From NCBI RefSeq assembly GCF_900143095.1, contig NZ_FRDA01000026.1, forward strand, positions 1 through 52,276: a stretch of DNA of 52,276 nt, given 5' to 3'. Origin of the DNA: Pseudomonas asturiensis (GTDB taxonomy: Bacteria > Pseudomonadota > Gammaproteobacteria > Pseudomonadales > Pseudomonadaceae). Below are positions 24,000 through 33,778 of the stretch, piece by piece. The position numbers and the translations under genes are program-made. Numbering within the stretch: the first letter of the stretch is position 1; each line of letters opens with the position of its first letter. The notes beneath the pieces are model-generated. The model saw only the letters and a program-made list of their open reading frames with translations, was not told the DNA's origin and ran no database searches.

Positions 24000-25562
24000 T
24001 TACTCGGACCAGACCTTGCGCAGCCTGTTCAGCGCATCGCTGATTTGCGCCTCTGGCACGGCGGCAAAGCCCAGCACCAGCCCGGCACGCTCATCCAGAG
24101 ACTCGGTCGAGTCCGGCAGCCAGTAGCGGCTCAAGGCATTGACCTCGACGCCGACGCTCCACGCCTGCTCGACCAGTTCACGCTCGCGGGCCAGGCTGTC
24201 GACCTTGACCATCACATGCAGCCCCGCCGCGACGCTGGGCATTGCGGCACATCCCGCAATGCCTGCGGGCCAACCCGCCAGTAACGCGTTGCGCCGACTC
24301 AGCGCGGCACGTCGCATCCGGCGAATGTGCCGCTGGAAATGCCCCAGTGCAATGAACTGCGCCATGACGGCCTGGGTGCTGACTTCGGTATGACGCATGT
24401 CCACCGCCTTGCGCTGGCTGAACGGGCGCACCAGTTCCTGCGGCAACACCAGGTATCCGAGGCGCAAGGCCGGAAAGGCGATCTTGCCGAACGTGCCGAC
24501 ATACAGTACTCGCCCGCTGCGATCCAGCGCCGCCAGGGGAGCCAGCGGCGCGCCGCTATACCGGTACTCGCCGTCATAGTCATCCTCGACGATCCAGCCC
24601 TGATGCCGCTCGGCCCAGGCCAGTAACTCAAGGCGTCTGGCCAGGCTCATGACCACGCCGGTCGGGTACTGGTGGGACGGGGTCACGTAAGCCAGCCTGC
24701 AATCGGTTTGCTCAAGATCGGCGCAGCGCAGCCCTTCTTCGTCGACTGCCACGCCCTGGAGTCGCGCCCCCGCCACCGCAAAGGCATGGGCGGCTGCGCG
24801 ATAGCCCGGATTCTCGATCGCAACGCCTGCACCGGGTTCGACCAGCAGCTGTGCACAAAGGCTGATGGCGTGCTGGGCGCCGCTGGTGATCACAATTTGT
24901 TCAGCGGTGCACTGCAAGCCTCGGGACGAACGCAGATACGCTGCGATCAACGCCCTTAACCTGGGCTCTCCTGCCGCTGCGCCGTAGCCCAGCATCGCAG
25001 GGTCCGGCCGACGCCAGAAGGCAGCGTAGAGCTTGCCCCACAAGGCGAAGGGAAAAAGATCGAAGGCCGGCACGCCGACGCGAAAGGCTCTGGGCGCTTC
25101 ATCTGAAGGTGCCGGAAGCGAGTGAGCATTGATCAGATCCAGCGCCGAACTGTGGATAACTTCACTGTCCAGATCATCTGGCATCTCCGGCAAAATTGTG
25201 GATAAGCCTGTGGACAAAGGTGTAGACAAACCTGTGGACAAGTCGGTGGATAGTTTTCTGTCAGCAGCCTTTCCATGCGCGGCGTTGCGACTCGGGAGGC
25301 TTGCGACATAAGTGCCGTCGCCCACGCGGGTTTCGGTAAAGCCTTCGGCATACAACTGGTCGTAGGCGCGCATCACGCTGTTACGGGAAATGGCTAGCAG
25401 GTCGGCCAGCTCGCGACTGGCAGGCAGGCGCGTACCGCTGTGAAGACGCCCCTCCAGTATCTGCTGACGCAGTGCGCGATACAGCTGTTTGCTCAAGCCC
25501 TGACGGCGGTCCAGCCTGATGCCGATGAGCGCGGGGGGAAATGCAGACGTGCCGGACACCAT
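24000..25562 (-). CDS. MocR/PdxR-type regulator (GntR HTH fused to aminotransferase domain)
   Basis: 520-residue MocR regulator. Residues about 12-80 form a GntR winged helix (SGTRLPASRELADLLAISRN), and residues about 150-515 form a fold-type I aminotransferase domain. The PLP lysine is expected in YVGTFGKIAFPALRLGYLV near residue 350, and ITSGAQHAISL is the typical cofactor-phosphate region. The linker includes a four-residue repeat STDL-STGL-STPL-STGL-STIL (about 105-124), encoded by a 12-bp DNA repeat resembling DnaA boxes. The gene is divergent (90 bp) from a PaiB-like/GNAT operon, the typical MocR arrangement with its target. ATG 25562 has only a weak ribosome site. Confidence 0.9.
   Translation of the reverse strand: MVSGTSAFPPALIGIRLDRRQGLSKQLYRALRQQILEGRLHSGTRLPASRELADLLAISRNSVMRAYDQLYAEGFTETRVGDGTYVASLPSRNAAHGKAADRKLSTDLSTGLSTPLSTGLSTILPEMPDDLDSEVIHSSALDLINAHSLPAPSDEAPRAFRVGVPAFDLFPFALWGKLYAAFWRRPDPAMLGYGAAAGEPRLRALIAAYLRSSRGLQCTAEQIVITSGAQHAISLCAQLLVEPGAGVAIENPGYRAAAHAFAVAGARLQGVAVDEEGLRCADLEQTDCRLAYVTPSHQYPTGVVMSLARRLELLAWAERHQGWIVEDDYDGEYRYSGAPLAPLAALDRSGRVLYVGTFGKIAFPALRLGYLVLPQELVRPFSQRKAVDMRHTEVSTQAVMAQFIALGHFQRHIRRMRRAALSRRNALLAGWPAGIAGCAAMPSVAAGLHVMVKVDSLARERELVEQAWSVGVEVNALSRYWLPDSTESLDERAGLVLGFAAVPEAQISDALNRLRKVWSE
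25197..25253 (+). repeat. 12-bp tandem repeat of DnaA-box-like 9-mers inside the MocR gene
   Basis: Five 9-mers start exactly 12 bp apart: 25197 TGTGGATAA, 25209 TGTGGACAA, 25221 TGTAGACAA, 25233 TGTGGACAA, 25245 GGTGGATAG. The first is an exact DnaA box (reverse of TTATCCACA). Another exact copy lies at 25151-25159. The repeat is in frame and encodes the STxL linker of the MocR protein. Confidence 0.85.
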
Positions 25563-25652
25563 CGAATTGGCCCCATGAATTTTCTTGAAAATGGATCTTA
25601 CAACAGACCAATACCTTGCCTAGGATCTGTCCATCGGCTCAGGAGTATCGCC

Positions 25653-26294
25653 ATGTACACACCCGCAGCATTCAGCGACAACGACACGTCCAGACTTCAC
25701 GAACAGATGCAGCAGACTCGTCTGGCGATTCTGGTCACCTGGAACGAGGACGGCATGCAGGCCTCGCACCTGCCGCTGTTGCTGCGCGAGGACCAAGGCA
25801 CCTACGGCACGCTCCACGGGCATCTGGCCAAAGCCAATCCACAGTGGCGGCAGCTGGACACCTGCGCCGAAGCGCTGGTGATCTTTCCCGGCGAGGACGC
25901 CTACGTCAGCCCGTCTTATTACCCGAGCAAAGCCGAGCACGGCCAGGTGGTGCCGACCTGGAACTATGTGGCCGTGCACGCCTACGGCAAGGCCGAAACA
26001 TTTACCGACGCTCCACGGCTGCGTCAGCTGTTGAGCGATCTGACAGCAAAGCATGAGTCCGATCGTGCGCAACCCTGGTCCATCGACGACGCACCCGCCG
26101 AGTACATCGCCAAAATGCTGGGCGCCATTGTCGGCTTCGCCCTGCCGATCCAGCGCCTGGAAGGCAAACGTAAACTCAGTCAGAACCGCAGTGCCCCGGA
26201 CATGGCGGGCGTGCGAGACGGCCTTGCTGCCAGCCAGAAAACCAACGAACAACACATTGCCCGCTTGATGAGCCAGCAGGAGAACGCTTCATGA
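25653..26294 (+). CDS. PaiB-like FMN-binding negative regulator family protein
   Basis: 213-residue FMN-binding split-barrel protein of the PaiB family. Typical elements: the opening MYTPAAF, LAILVTWNEDGMQASHLPLL (26-45), GTLHGHLAKANPQW (55-68), FPGEDAYVSPSYYPSK (82-97) and VPTWNYVAVHAYG (104-116). In Bacillus PaiB acts with the acetyltransferase PaiA; here a GNAT gene overlaps its stop codon by 4 bp, an echo of the paiAB pairing. AGGAG precedes ATG 25653. Regulation by the divergent MocR protein is likely from position. Confidence 0.9.
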   Translation: MYTPAAFSDNDTSRLHEQMQQTRLAILVTWNEDGMQASHLPLLLREDQGTYGTLHGHLAKANPQWRQLDTCAEALVIFPGEDAYVSPSYYPSKAEHGQVVPTWNYVAVHAYGKAETFTDAPRLRQLLSDLTAKHESDRAQPWSIDDAPAEYIAKMLGAIVGFALPIQRLEGKRKLSQNRSAPDMAGVRDGLAASQKTNEQHIARLMSQQENAS

Positions 26295-26737
26295 GTAACG
26301 TCCAGATTCGACCCGTAACCGCTGACGACCACCAGGCATGGCTGCCTCTGTGGCAGGCCTATCTGCGCTTTTACAAAACCGAGCTGGCCGAGGTTGTCAG
26401 CGATGTGAGCTGGCAGCGCTTTCTCGACTCCAGCGAGCCGACGCACGCCGCGCTGGCGTGGCTGGACGACCAAGCGGTGGGCATGGTGAACTTCATCTAC
26501 CACCGCTCGAACTGGAGCATTGCCAACGCGTGTTACCTGCAGGATCTGTTCGTTGCGCCCGAGCAGCGCGGTACTGGCCTGGGCAGGCAGTTGATTGAGC
26601 ATGTGTACGCGACCGCGAAGGCCGACGGTTGCGATAAGGTCCACTGGCTGACCCACGAAACCAATGCCACGGCCATCCAGTTGTACGAACGCGTTGCCGA
26701 GCGCGGCGGCTACATTCAATTTCGCAAGGCTCTCTAA
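26291..26737 (+). CDS. GNAT family N-acetyltransferase
   Basis: 148-residue acetyltransferase. The acetyl-CoA pyrophosphate loop RGTGLGRQLIEH (about 94-105) follows the strand LQDLFVAPEQ, as in the canonical GNAT motif A; TNATAIQLYERVAERGG is motif B. Starts within the stop of the PaiB-like gene (ATGA overlap at 26291), so translation is coupled. A polyamine or small-amine acetyltransferase is conceivable given PaiA-PaiB precedent, but the substrate is not visible. Confidence 0.88.
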   Translation: MSNVQIRPVTADDHQAWLPLWQAYLRFYKTELAEVVSDVSWQRFLDSSEPTHAALAWLDDQAVGMVNFIYHRSNWSIANACYLQDLFVAPEQRGTGLGRQLIEHVYATAKADGCDKVHWLTHETNATAIQLYERVAERGGYIQFRKAL

Positions 26738-26749
26738 GGGAAGTGATTG

Positions 26750-27421
26750 ATGTCTGAGACTCCACTGGATTGGCAACCCGCGACACTGCCGACGCCCCAA
26801 CCCCTGAGCGGTCGTTTCGTCCGACTGGAAAAGCTGGACATGTCTCGCCATGCCGATGAGCTGTGGGCAGTACTTCAGGGACCGGACGCCGACCCCCGAC
26901 TGTGGGACTACCTGCCCTATGGGCCCTTCCAAGATCGCGATGCCTTCGATGCCTGGCTGGCTCGTCATCAGGCAGAGACCGATCCGTGGTTCTACAGCGT
27001 GGTCAACCAGCAAACGGGCAAAACCGAGGGCGTGATCAGCTTTCTGTCGATCTTCCCTGCGCATGGCCGGATCGAAATCGGTCACGTGACCTTCAGCGCC
27101 GCCATGCAGCGCACGCCCAAGGGCACCGAGGCGATTTATCTGCTGGCCAGGGAAGCCTTCCGGCTGGGCAATCGTCGCCTGGAATGGAAATGCAACGCCA
27201 GCAACGCCCGCTCCAAACGTGCCGCCGAACGCTTCGGTTTCAGCTACGAAGGCACCTTCCGCCAGCACATGGTGGTCAAAGGTGTGAATCGCGACACCGC
27301 GTGGTACTCGATCCTGGACAGCGAATGGCCCGCCCTGCAAACCGCCTTTGAACGCTGGCTGGCAGTGGATAACTTCAAGGAGGGTGAGCAGATCAAAGGG
27401 CTGGAAGCGTTTCGGCAGTAG
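26750..27421 (+). CDS. GNAT acetyltransferase, RimJ/RimL-like
   Basis: 223-residue acetyltransferase of the RimJ/RimL-type subgroup. Recognisable are RFVRLEKLDMSRHADELW near the start, WFYSVVNQQTGKTEGVISF (about 81-99), IEIGHVTFSAAMQRTPKGTE (about 108-127) and KCNASNARSKRAAERFGF (about 146-163). This subgroup acetylates protein N-termini, amino acids or small molecules. ATG 26750 follows AAGGGA and is 13 bp after the previous gene; a TTG three bases upstream is the only alternative. Third gene of the operon divergent from the MocR regulator. Confidence 0.88.
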   Translation: MSETPLDWQPATLPTPQPLSGRFVRLEKLDMSRHADELWAVLQGPDADPRLWDYLPYGPFQDRDAFDAWLARHQAETDPWFYSVVNQQTGKTEGVISFLSIFPAHGRIEIGHVTFSAAMQRTPKGTEAIYLLAREAFRLGNRRLEWKCNASNARSKRAAERFGFSYEGTFRQHMVVKGVNRDTAWYSILDSEWPALQTAFERWLAVDNFKEGEQIKGLEAFRQ

Positions 27422-27458
27422 GTTCAGCGTGCGGATCGGAACCGTGAGCTGCAGTTTT

Positions 27459-27509
27459 GATCGTTCCCACGCCGTGCGTGGTAACGCCGCCCGGGACGCT
27501 CCGCGCCTC
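27459..27509. repeat. Dispersed intergenic repeat (GTTCCCACGC family)
   Basis: GATCGTTCCCACGC followed by GCGTGG and then CCCGGGACGCTCCGCG; this resembles a dispersed repeat I recall from P. syringae-type genomes (normally GCTCCGCGTGGGAATGC in the middle). The copy here is degenerate and appears once in the window. Confidence 0.5.
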
Positions 27510-27527
27510 ATTCCGAGCTGTATGAAT

Positions 27528-27553
27528 AAAAAAAGGGAGCCACGAAGGCTCCC
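27528..27553 (-). terminator. Terminator of the pycA-pycB operon
   Basis: GGGAGCC / GGCTCCC 7-bp stem with a 5-nt loop and, on the minus strand, seven T, 45 bp past the pycB stop. It may also slow transcription arriving from the GNAT operon on the other strand. Confidence 0.9.
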
Positions 27554-27597
27554 CCAGAGGTAAACGGTTTAGCTGTTCGGACAGGCGCTCTGTCCGG

Positions 27598-29406
27598 TCA
27601 GCCTTCGATTTCAATCAGGATCTCGCCCGGATTGACGCGGTCGCCCTTGGCGACATGGATAGCGACAATCTTGCCGGCGATGGAAGCCTGGACCTCGGTT
27701 TCCATTTTCATCGCTTCGGTGATCAGCACGGCCTGGCCGACCTTGACGCTGTCGCCTTCCTTGACCAGCACATCGACGATGTTGCCCGGCATGGTGGTGC
27801 TGACGTGGCCCGGCGCATGTGCCTGCTGGCGCTTGCTCGCACCGCCACTGACAAACTCGTTGAGCGGTTCGAACACCACTTCTTCCGGCATGCCATCAAT
27901 CGACAGGTAGAAATGACGCTTGCCCTCGGCTTTCACCCCGACACCCGTGATGTCGACGCGATAGGTCTCGCCGTGCACATCGATGACGAACTCGGTCGGC
28001 ACGCCCTCTCCGCCTGCACGGGCCACGCCTCCCGCTTCGGGAATCGGCAGCAACACTTCCGCAGACAAGGTCCCGGCAGCCCGCTCCTCAAGGAACTTGC
28101 GACCGATGTCCGGGAACATGGCGAAGGTCAGCACGTCTTCCTCTGACTTGGCCAGCGCCCCGATGTCGGCCCGCAGCTTGGTCATTTCCGGTTTGAGCAA
28201 ATCGGCCGGGCGCACATCGATCAGCTCCTCGTTGCCGATGGCCTGACGACGCAGCTTCTCGTCCACCTGACCTGGCGCCTTGCCGTAGCCGCCCTGCAGG
28301 TACAGCTTCACTTCATTGGTGATGGTCTTGTAACGCTCGCCCGCCAGCACGTTGAAAAACGCCTGGGTGCCCACGATCTGCGAGGTCGGCGTGACCAACG
28401 GCGGATAGCCCAGGTCCTTGCGCACACGCGGAATTTCAGCCAGCACTTCGTTCATGCGGTTGAGCGCGCCCTGCTCCTTGAGCTGGTTGGCCAGGTTGGA
28501 AATCATCCCGCCCGGCACCTGATTGACCTGCACGCGGGTATCGACGGCGGTGAATTCGCTTTCGAACTGGTGGTATTTCTTGCGCACGGCATAGAAGTAC
28601 AGACCGATGTCCTGCAGCAGTTCCAGGTCAAGACCGGTGTCGAACTCGCTGCCTTTGAGTGCCGCGACCATGGATTCAGTACCGGGATGGCTGGTGCCCC
28701 AGGCGAAACTGGAGATAGCCGTATCGATATGATCCGCGCCGTTCTCGACCGCCTTGAGCTGACACATCGCGGCCAGTCCTGCCGTGTCATGGGAATGAAT
28801 GAATACCGGCAGCGACTGCTCGGCCTTCAGCGCCCGGACCAGCTCACCGGTCGCGAACGGCGTGAGCAGGCCGGCCATGTCCTTGATCGCGACCGAGTCG
28901 CAACCCATAGCCTCCATCTGCCGGGCCTGCGCCACGAACGCGTCGATGGTGTGAACCGGGCTGGTGGTGTAAGCGATGGTGCCTTGCGCATGCTTGCCTG
29001 CCGCCTTCACCGCTTCGATGGCCACACGCAGGTTACGGACGTCGTTCATGGCATCGAAAATGCGGAACACGTCGATGCCATTGACGGCTGCCTTGGCGAC
29101 AAACGCCCTGACCACGTCATCGCTGTAATGGCGATAGCCCAGCAGGTTCTGACCGCGCAGCAACATTTGCAGGCGGGTGTTGGGCAGCGCCGCACGCAGT
29201 TGGCGCAGGCGCTCCCACGGGTCTTCCTTCAGAAAACGCACGCAGGCATCGAACGTCGCGCCGCCCCAGACTTCCAGCGACCAGTAGCCGACCTTGTCGA
29301 GCTTTTCGCAGATCGGCAGCATGTCTTCGGTGCGCATGCGCGTGGCCAGCAACGATTGGTGAGCATCACGCAGGATGGTGTCGGTAACGAAGATCTTCTT
29401 GGACAT
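27598..29406 (-). CDS. pycB: Pyruvate carboxylase subunit B (carboxyltransferase plus biotin domain)
   Basis: 602-residue subunit that transfers CO2 from biotin to pyruvate, giving oxaloacetate. The carboxyltransferase domain (1-290) opens with VTDTILRDAHQSL; the PYC/OADA conserved region follows; the biotinyl domain ends the protein with EAMKMETE (biotin on Lys567). Often annotated oadA because of similarity to oxaloacetate decarboxylase alpha; the adjacent biotin carboxylase and absence of beta/gamma membrane subunits favour the pyruvate carboxylase role. Starts 11 bp after pycA with AAGGAATAC upstream of ATG 29406. Confidence 0.95.
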   Translation of the reverse strand: MSKKIFVTDTILRDAHQSLLATRMRTEDMLPICEKLDKVGYWSLEVWGGATFDACVRFLKEDPWERLRQLRAALPNTRLQMLLRGQNLLGYRHYSDDVVRAFVAKAAVNGIDVFRIFDAMNDVRNLRVAIEAVKAAGKHAQGTIAYTTSPVHTIDAFVAQARQMEAMGCDSVAIKDMAGLLTPFATGELVRALKAEQSLPVFIHSHDTAGLAAMCQLKAVENGADHIDTAISSFAWGTSHPGTESMVAALKGSEFDTGLDLELLQDIGLYFYAVRKKYHQFESEFTAVDTRVQVNQVPGGMISNLANQLKEQGALNRMNEVLAEIPRVRKDLGYPPLVTPTSQIVGTQAFFNVLAGERYKTITNEVKLYLQGGYGKAPGQVDEKLRRQAIGNEELIDVRPADLLKPEMTKLRADIGALAKSEEDVLTFAMFPDIGRKFLEERAAGTLSAEVLLPIPEAGGVARAGGEGVPTEFVIDVHGETYRVDITGVGVKAEGKRHFYLSIDGMPEEVVFEPLNEFVSGGASKRQQAHAPGHVSTTMPGNIVDVLVKEGDSVKVGQAVLITEAMKMETEVQASIAGKIVAIHVAKGDRVNPGEILIEIEG

Positions 29407-29417
29407 TTCAGTATTCC

Positions 29418-30833
<1,416 letters not shown>

Positions 30834-31015
30834 TGGCGTTTCCTCGACCTATAAGGACCAACGGCCCGGCTGCTTTTATGTAACCGGGCATGTGACTCAT
30901 TGCCGCAGGGACACCCTATGCCTGATCGAGAATTAATAAAAATGAGTAAAAATTGGGTTACACATAAGTAAAAGCTTATAGTCAGCGTTTCGACCGTCCA
31001 AAGGAGTCGCCATAA

Positions 31016-31966
31016 ATGCGTAAGTCATTGATGCGTATGACATTGCGTCAGCTGCGCATTTTCAATGAAGTGTGCGACCTGCGCTCCTACAGCCGGGCAG
31101 CCGAGGAAATGGCGTTGACCCAGCCTGCCGTCAGCCTGCAGATTCGTCAGCTGGAAGAGCTGGTCGGGCAACCGCTGTTCGAATACGTCGGTAAGAAGCT
31201 CTACCTCACCGAAGCCGCAGAAGCGCTTCAGGCCGCCAGCAAGGACATCTTCGGCCGGCTGGAAAACCTCGATATGCAGCTCTCGGACATGCAGGGCTCC
31301 CTGCAAGGTCAGCTCAAGCTGGCCATCGAATCGAGCTGCAAGTATTTCATCCCGCACCTGTTTGCCGCCTTCAAACGCCAGCATCCGGAAGTCAGCCTGA
31401 ACCTGACCGTGGTTAACCGCGCGCTGGTCATCAGAAGGCTGTCGGACAACCGTGATGACCTGGTGATCATGTCGATGGTGCCGCAGGACATGGGCCTTGA
31501 GTTTCTGCCGTTCCTCAACAATCCCATCGTTGCCGTCGCGCCACCGGATCATCCGCTGTGCAGTCAGGCCGCGCTGAGCCTCAAGGACCTGGAGCCCTGG
31601 CCGCTGCTGACCCGTGAGCCAGGGTCTGGCACACGCCGTGCGTGCGAAGAGTATTTCAAGGAAAAACGCGTGCACTTCCTGCAGACATCGGAAGTGTCAT
31701 CAAGCGAAGCACAGCGCGAGTGCGTGGTGGCCGGGCTGGGGCTGGCAATGCTGACACGTCACGCGGTGTGTCAGGAGCTGGCCAGCGGCGCTCTCGTGGA
31801 GCTGCCCGTGGCCGAGCTGCCGTTGTATCGAAGCTGGTGCGTGGTTCAAGGCCGAGACAAACGCCTGTCTCCGGTGGCCCACGCTTTTCTGGCGTTCATT
31901 CGCAGCGAACGGGCGCAGATCAGCCAGCTTGTCGAGCGCTTCGACGGCCGTCCCCGGACGGCGTGA
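31016..31966 (+). CDS. pycR: LysR-type regulator PycR
   Basis: 316-residue LysR regulator; helix-turn-helix in residues 8-66 (YSRAAEEMALTQPAVSLQIR), effector-binding domain afterwards. It is divergent from pycA across 182 bp, the position of PycR in P. aeruginosa, where it is reported to affect pyruvate carboxylase and lipid metabolism. AAAGGAG precedes ATG 31016. The last 47 bp overlap the 3' end of the convergent small gene. Regulation of pycAB is inferred from divergence. Confidence 0.88.
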   Translation: MRKSLMRMTLRQLRIFNEVCDLRSYSRAAEEMALTQPAVSLQIRQLEELVGQPLFEYVGKKLYLTEAAEALQAASKDIFGRLENLDMQLSDMQGSLQGQLKLAIESSCKYFIPHLFAAFKRQHPEVSLNLTVVNRALVIRRLSDNRDDLVIMSMVPQDMGLEFLPFLNNPIVAVAPPDHPLCSQAALSLKDLEPWPLLTREPGSGTRRACEEYFKEKRVHFLQTSEVSSSEAQRECVVAGLGLAMLTRHAVCQELASGALVELPVAELPLYRSWCVVQGRDKRLSPVAHAFLAFIRSERAQISQLVERFDGRPRTA

Positions 31967-32141
31967 TGGTTTGCCAGACCGGGCCGGTCACGCCGTCCAG
32001 GTAGTCACACAGGTCCTGATTGAGCTGACGCGCCTCACAGTAGCTCTCGATCGCACGACGAAACTCCATGCGACGCTGATCTTCCTGCTGACGGCGGGTT
32101 TTCACGGTGCTGTTGGGTAAATCGTCGTAGTGCCGAGCCAT
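31920..32141 (-). CDS. Small basic protein, PA3496-like family
   Basis: 73-residue hydrophilic protein with the conserved N-terminus MARHYDDL...KTRRQQEDQRRMEFRRAIE, which I recall from the small Pseudomonas PA3496 family (annotated as putative envelope-integrity protein). Rich in Arg/Gln/Glu and predicted helical; no membrane segment. ATG 32141 with GGGAG upstream is preferred over the longer open frame. Its 3' end overlaps pycR by 47 bp on the opposite strand. Function unknown. Confidence 0.75.
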   Translation of the reverse strand: MARHYDDLPNSTVKTRRQQEDQRRMEFRRAIESYCEARQLNQDLCDYLDGVTGPVWQTITPSGDGRRSARQAG

Positions 32142-32337
32142 GTCCTGTCTCCCAATACGTTTCGAGGGAGTACAGGGTGACGCCCGGCCGTGACGATCAG
32201 GTGGCGCACGCATGACGATTTGATGAAAACATCAGACTGCTCAAACGATACATATGTACGCTTTTTGGCCGCTTTTTCGAGGGATAGTGATCGCACGTCA
32301 AGCAACACCCCCACTACCCAAGTCAAGGAGCGACACA

Positions 32338-32652
32338 ATGACCCTTCAAACCCGAAACTGGACCGCACGCCTCGTCACGGCCCCTGGCGCTGAACCCCTG
32401 TTCTGCGTCGATGGCATCGTCACGGTCGGCAACACGGCCGTCGAACCAAAGCTGGTCGTCAGCCCGCTTCAGGACCGCTCACACGGCCTGAAACTGGAAC
32501 TGGTGCTCGAAGACAAGTACATGGGACTTCAGGTCATCAACGAGAAGCATGTTCTGTACCGCCAGGCCGGTGGTGCACAGATACCGAACGTGACCGTCTG
32601 GTATCAAGGTGAAGAGCTGGTTCACATCGAACAGGTGAGCGTGACGGGCTGA
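32338..32652 (+). CDS. Hypothetical small protein of unknown function
   Basis: 104-residue cytoplasmic protein, beta-rich by sequence (alternating patterns in GLKLELVLEDKYMGLQVI and PNVTVWYQGEELVHIEQVSV). No signal peptide, membrane segment or known motif; one Cys. AAGGAG lies 8 bp before ATG 32338, and a strong terminator follows, so it is a well-expressed single gene in its own right. I do not recognise the family. Confidence 0.75.
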   Translation: MTLQTRNWTARLVTAPGAEPLFCVDGIVTVGNTAVEPKLVVSPLQDRSHGLKLELVLEDKYMGLQVINEKHVLYRQAGGAQIPNVTVWYQGEELVHIEQVSVTG

Positions 32653-32675
32653 TTGTCGACCTGATCGCGTCATGC

Positions 32676-32715
32676 AACGCCCGCCAGACGCTTGAAGTCG
32701 CTGGCGGGCGTTTTT
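32676..32715 (+). terminator. Terminator after the 104-residue hypothetical gene
   Basis: CGCCCGCCAG / CTGGCGGGCG 10-bp stem with a 13-nt loop, then TTTTT on the plus strand. It lies 24 bp past the stop and directly before the end of the convergent RpiR-type gene. Confidence 0.9.
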
Positions 32716-32727
32716 GCTTGTGGCCCG

Positions 32728-33594
32728 TCAGTCTTCGTGGGTCTTGATCGACTTGGGCGACAGGCGCAAACCGCGCAGGCTGCGTTTGACGCTCTTGAGA
32801 TGATTGACCAGGCTCGGTCCGCGCGCCATGGCAACGCCCATCGCCAGCACATCGATCACGACCAGATGCGCGATGCGCGAGGTCAGCGGCGTATAAATCT
32901 CGGTGTCTTCGTGAACGTCGATGGCCAGATTGACCGAAGACAGCTCGGCCAGTGGCGTCTGGCTTGGACACAGGGTGATCAGGGTCGCGCCGCTTTCACG
33001 CACCATGTTGGCGGTGATCAGCAGGTCTTTGGAACGGCCTGACTGGGAAATGCACACCGCGACATCTGTCGGCTTGAGCGTCGCCGCCGACATGGCTTGC
33101 ATGTGAGGATCGGAATACGCCGCCGCCGTCAGCAGCAGGCGGAAGAACTTGTGTTGCGCATCAGCAGCAACAGCGCCGGACGCACCGAAACCGTAGAACT
33201 CGACCCGATTGGCACCGGCCATTGCCGTAACGGCCTGCTGCAGCGCATGCGGATCAAGGTTTTCGCGCACTTCCATCAACGTGTGCAGGGTGGTGTCGAA
33301 AATCTTCAGACTGTAGTCGGCGACCGAATCGTCTTCATGAATTGCAAACTGCCCGAAGCTCGCGCCCGCTGCCAGGCTCTGGGCCAGCTTGAGCTTGAGG
33401 TCCTGAAACCCTGTGCACCCAATGGCGCGGCAGAAACGCACGATGGTCGGTTCGCTGATCCCCACGCTATGGGCCAGATCAGCCATGGAACTGTGCATCA
33501 CAGCGGCAGGGTCGAGCAGCACATGGTCGGCTACCTTGAGCTCCGATTTGCGCAGCAGGTGACGTGACTGGGCGATGTGTTGCAGCAGATTCAA
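32728..33594 (-). CDS. RpiR/MurR family regulator, HexR-like
   Basis: 288-residue regulator. N-terminal RpiR helix-turn-helix (about 1-75; ISEPTIVRFCRAIGCTGFQD is the recognition part) followed by a SIS sugar-phosphate-binding domain (about 115-265; VEFYGFGASGAVAADAQ and CISQSGRSKDLL are its typical loops). HexR proteins respond to 2-keto-3-deoxy-6-phosphogluconate and control glucose catabolism. The usual partners (zwf, pgl, eda) are not beside it here, so this may be a paralogue. A TGTAGT-TAT-ACTACA palindrome sits 45 bp upstream, matching the HexR-type motif, suggesting autoregulation. Confidence 0.88.
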   Translation of the reverse strand: MNLLQHIAQSRHLLRKSELKVADHVLLDPAAVMHSSMADLAHSVGISEPTIVRFCRAIGCTGFQDLKLKLAQSLAAGASFGQFAIHEDDSVADYSLKIFDTTLHTLMEVRENLDPHALQQAVTAMAGANRVEFYGFGASGAVAADAQHKFFRLLLTAAAYSDPHMQAMSAATLKPTDVAVCISQSGRSKDLLITANMVRESGATLITLCPSQTPLAELSSVNLAIDVHEDTEIYTPLTSRIAHLVVIDVLAMGVAMARGPSLVNHLKSVKRSLRGLRLSPKSIKTHED

Positions 33595-33638
33595 AAGGCA
33601 GACTCGGTAATGAAGCGGTGGGCGGGTTGTAGCTTTCT

Positions 33639-33653
33639 TGTAGTTATACTACA
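33639..33653. promoter_or_regulatory. HexR-type operator
   Basis: Perfect palindrome TGTAGT-TAT-ACTACA, which fits the described proteobacterial HexR pattern TGTART-N3-AYTACA. It is centred about 52 bp upstream of the RpiR-type start codon. A further TGTAG half-site lies 9 bp away (33628). Confidence 0.65.
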
Positions 33654-33778
33654 TGACCTGCGAGACGCCCAGTTAAACGAACGTGGAACGTCTTACACGG
33701 ACGCAGGAAGGGCGAATCGCTCTTTTTTGTGGGAATAATCCTACATTATGCCGAATCCACTACAAACCCGACGCTGTC

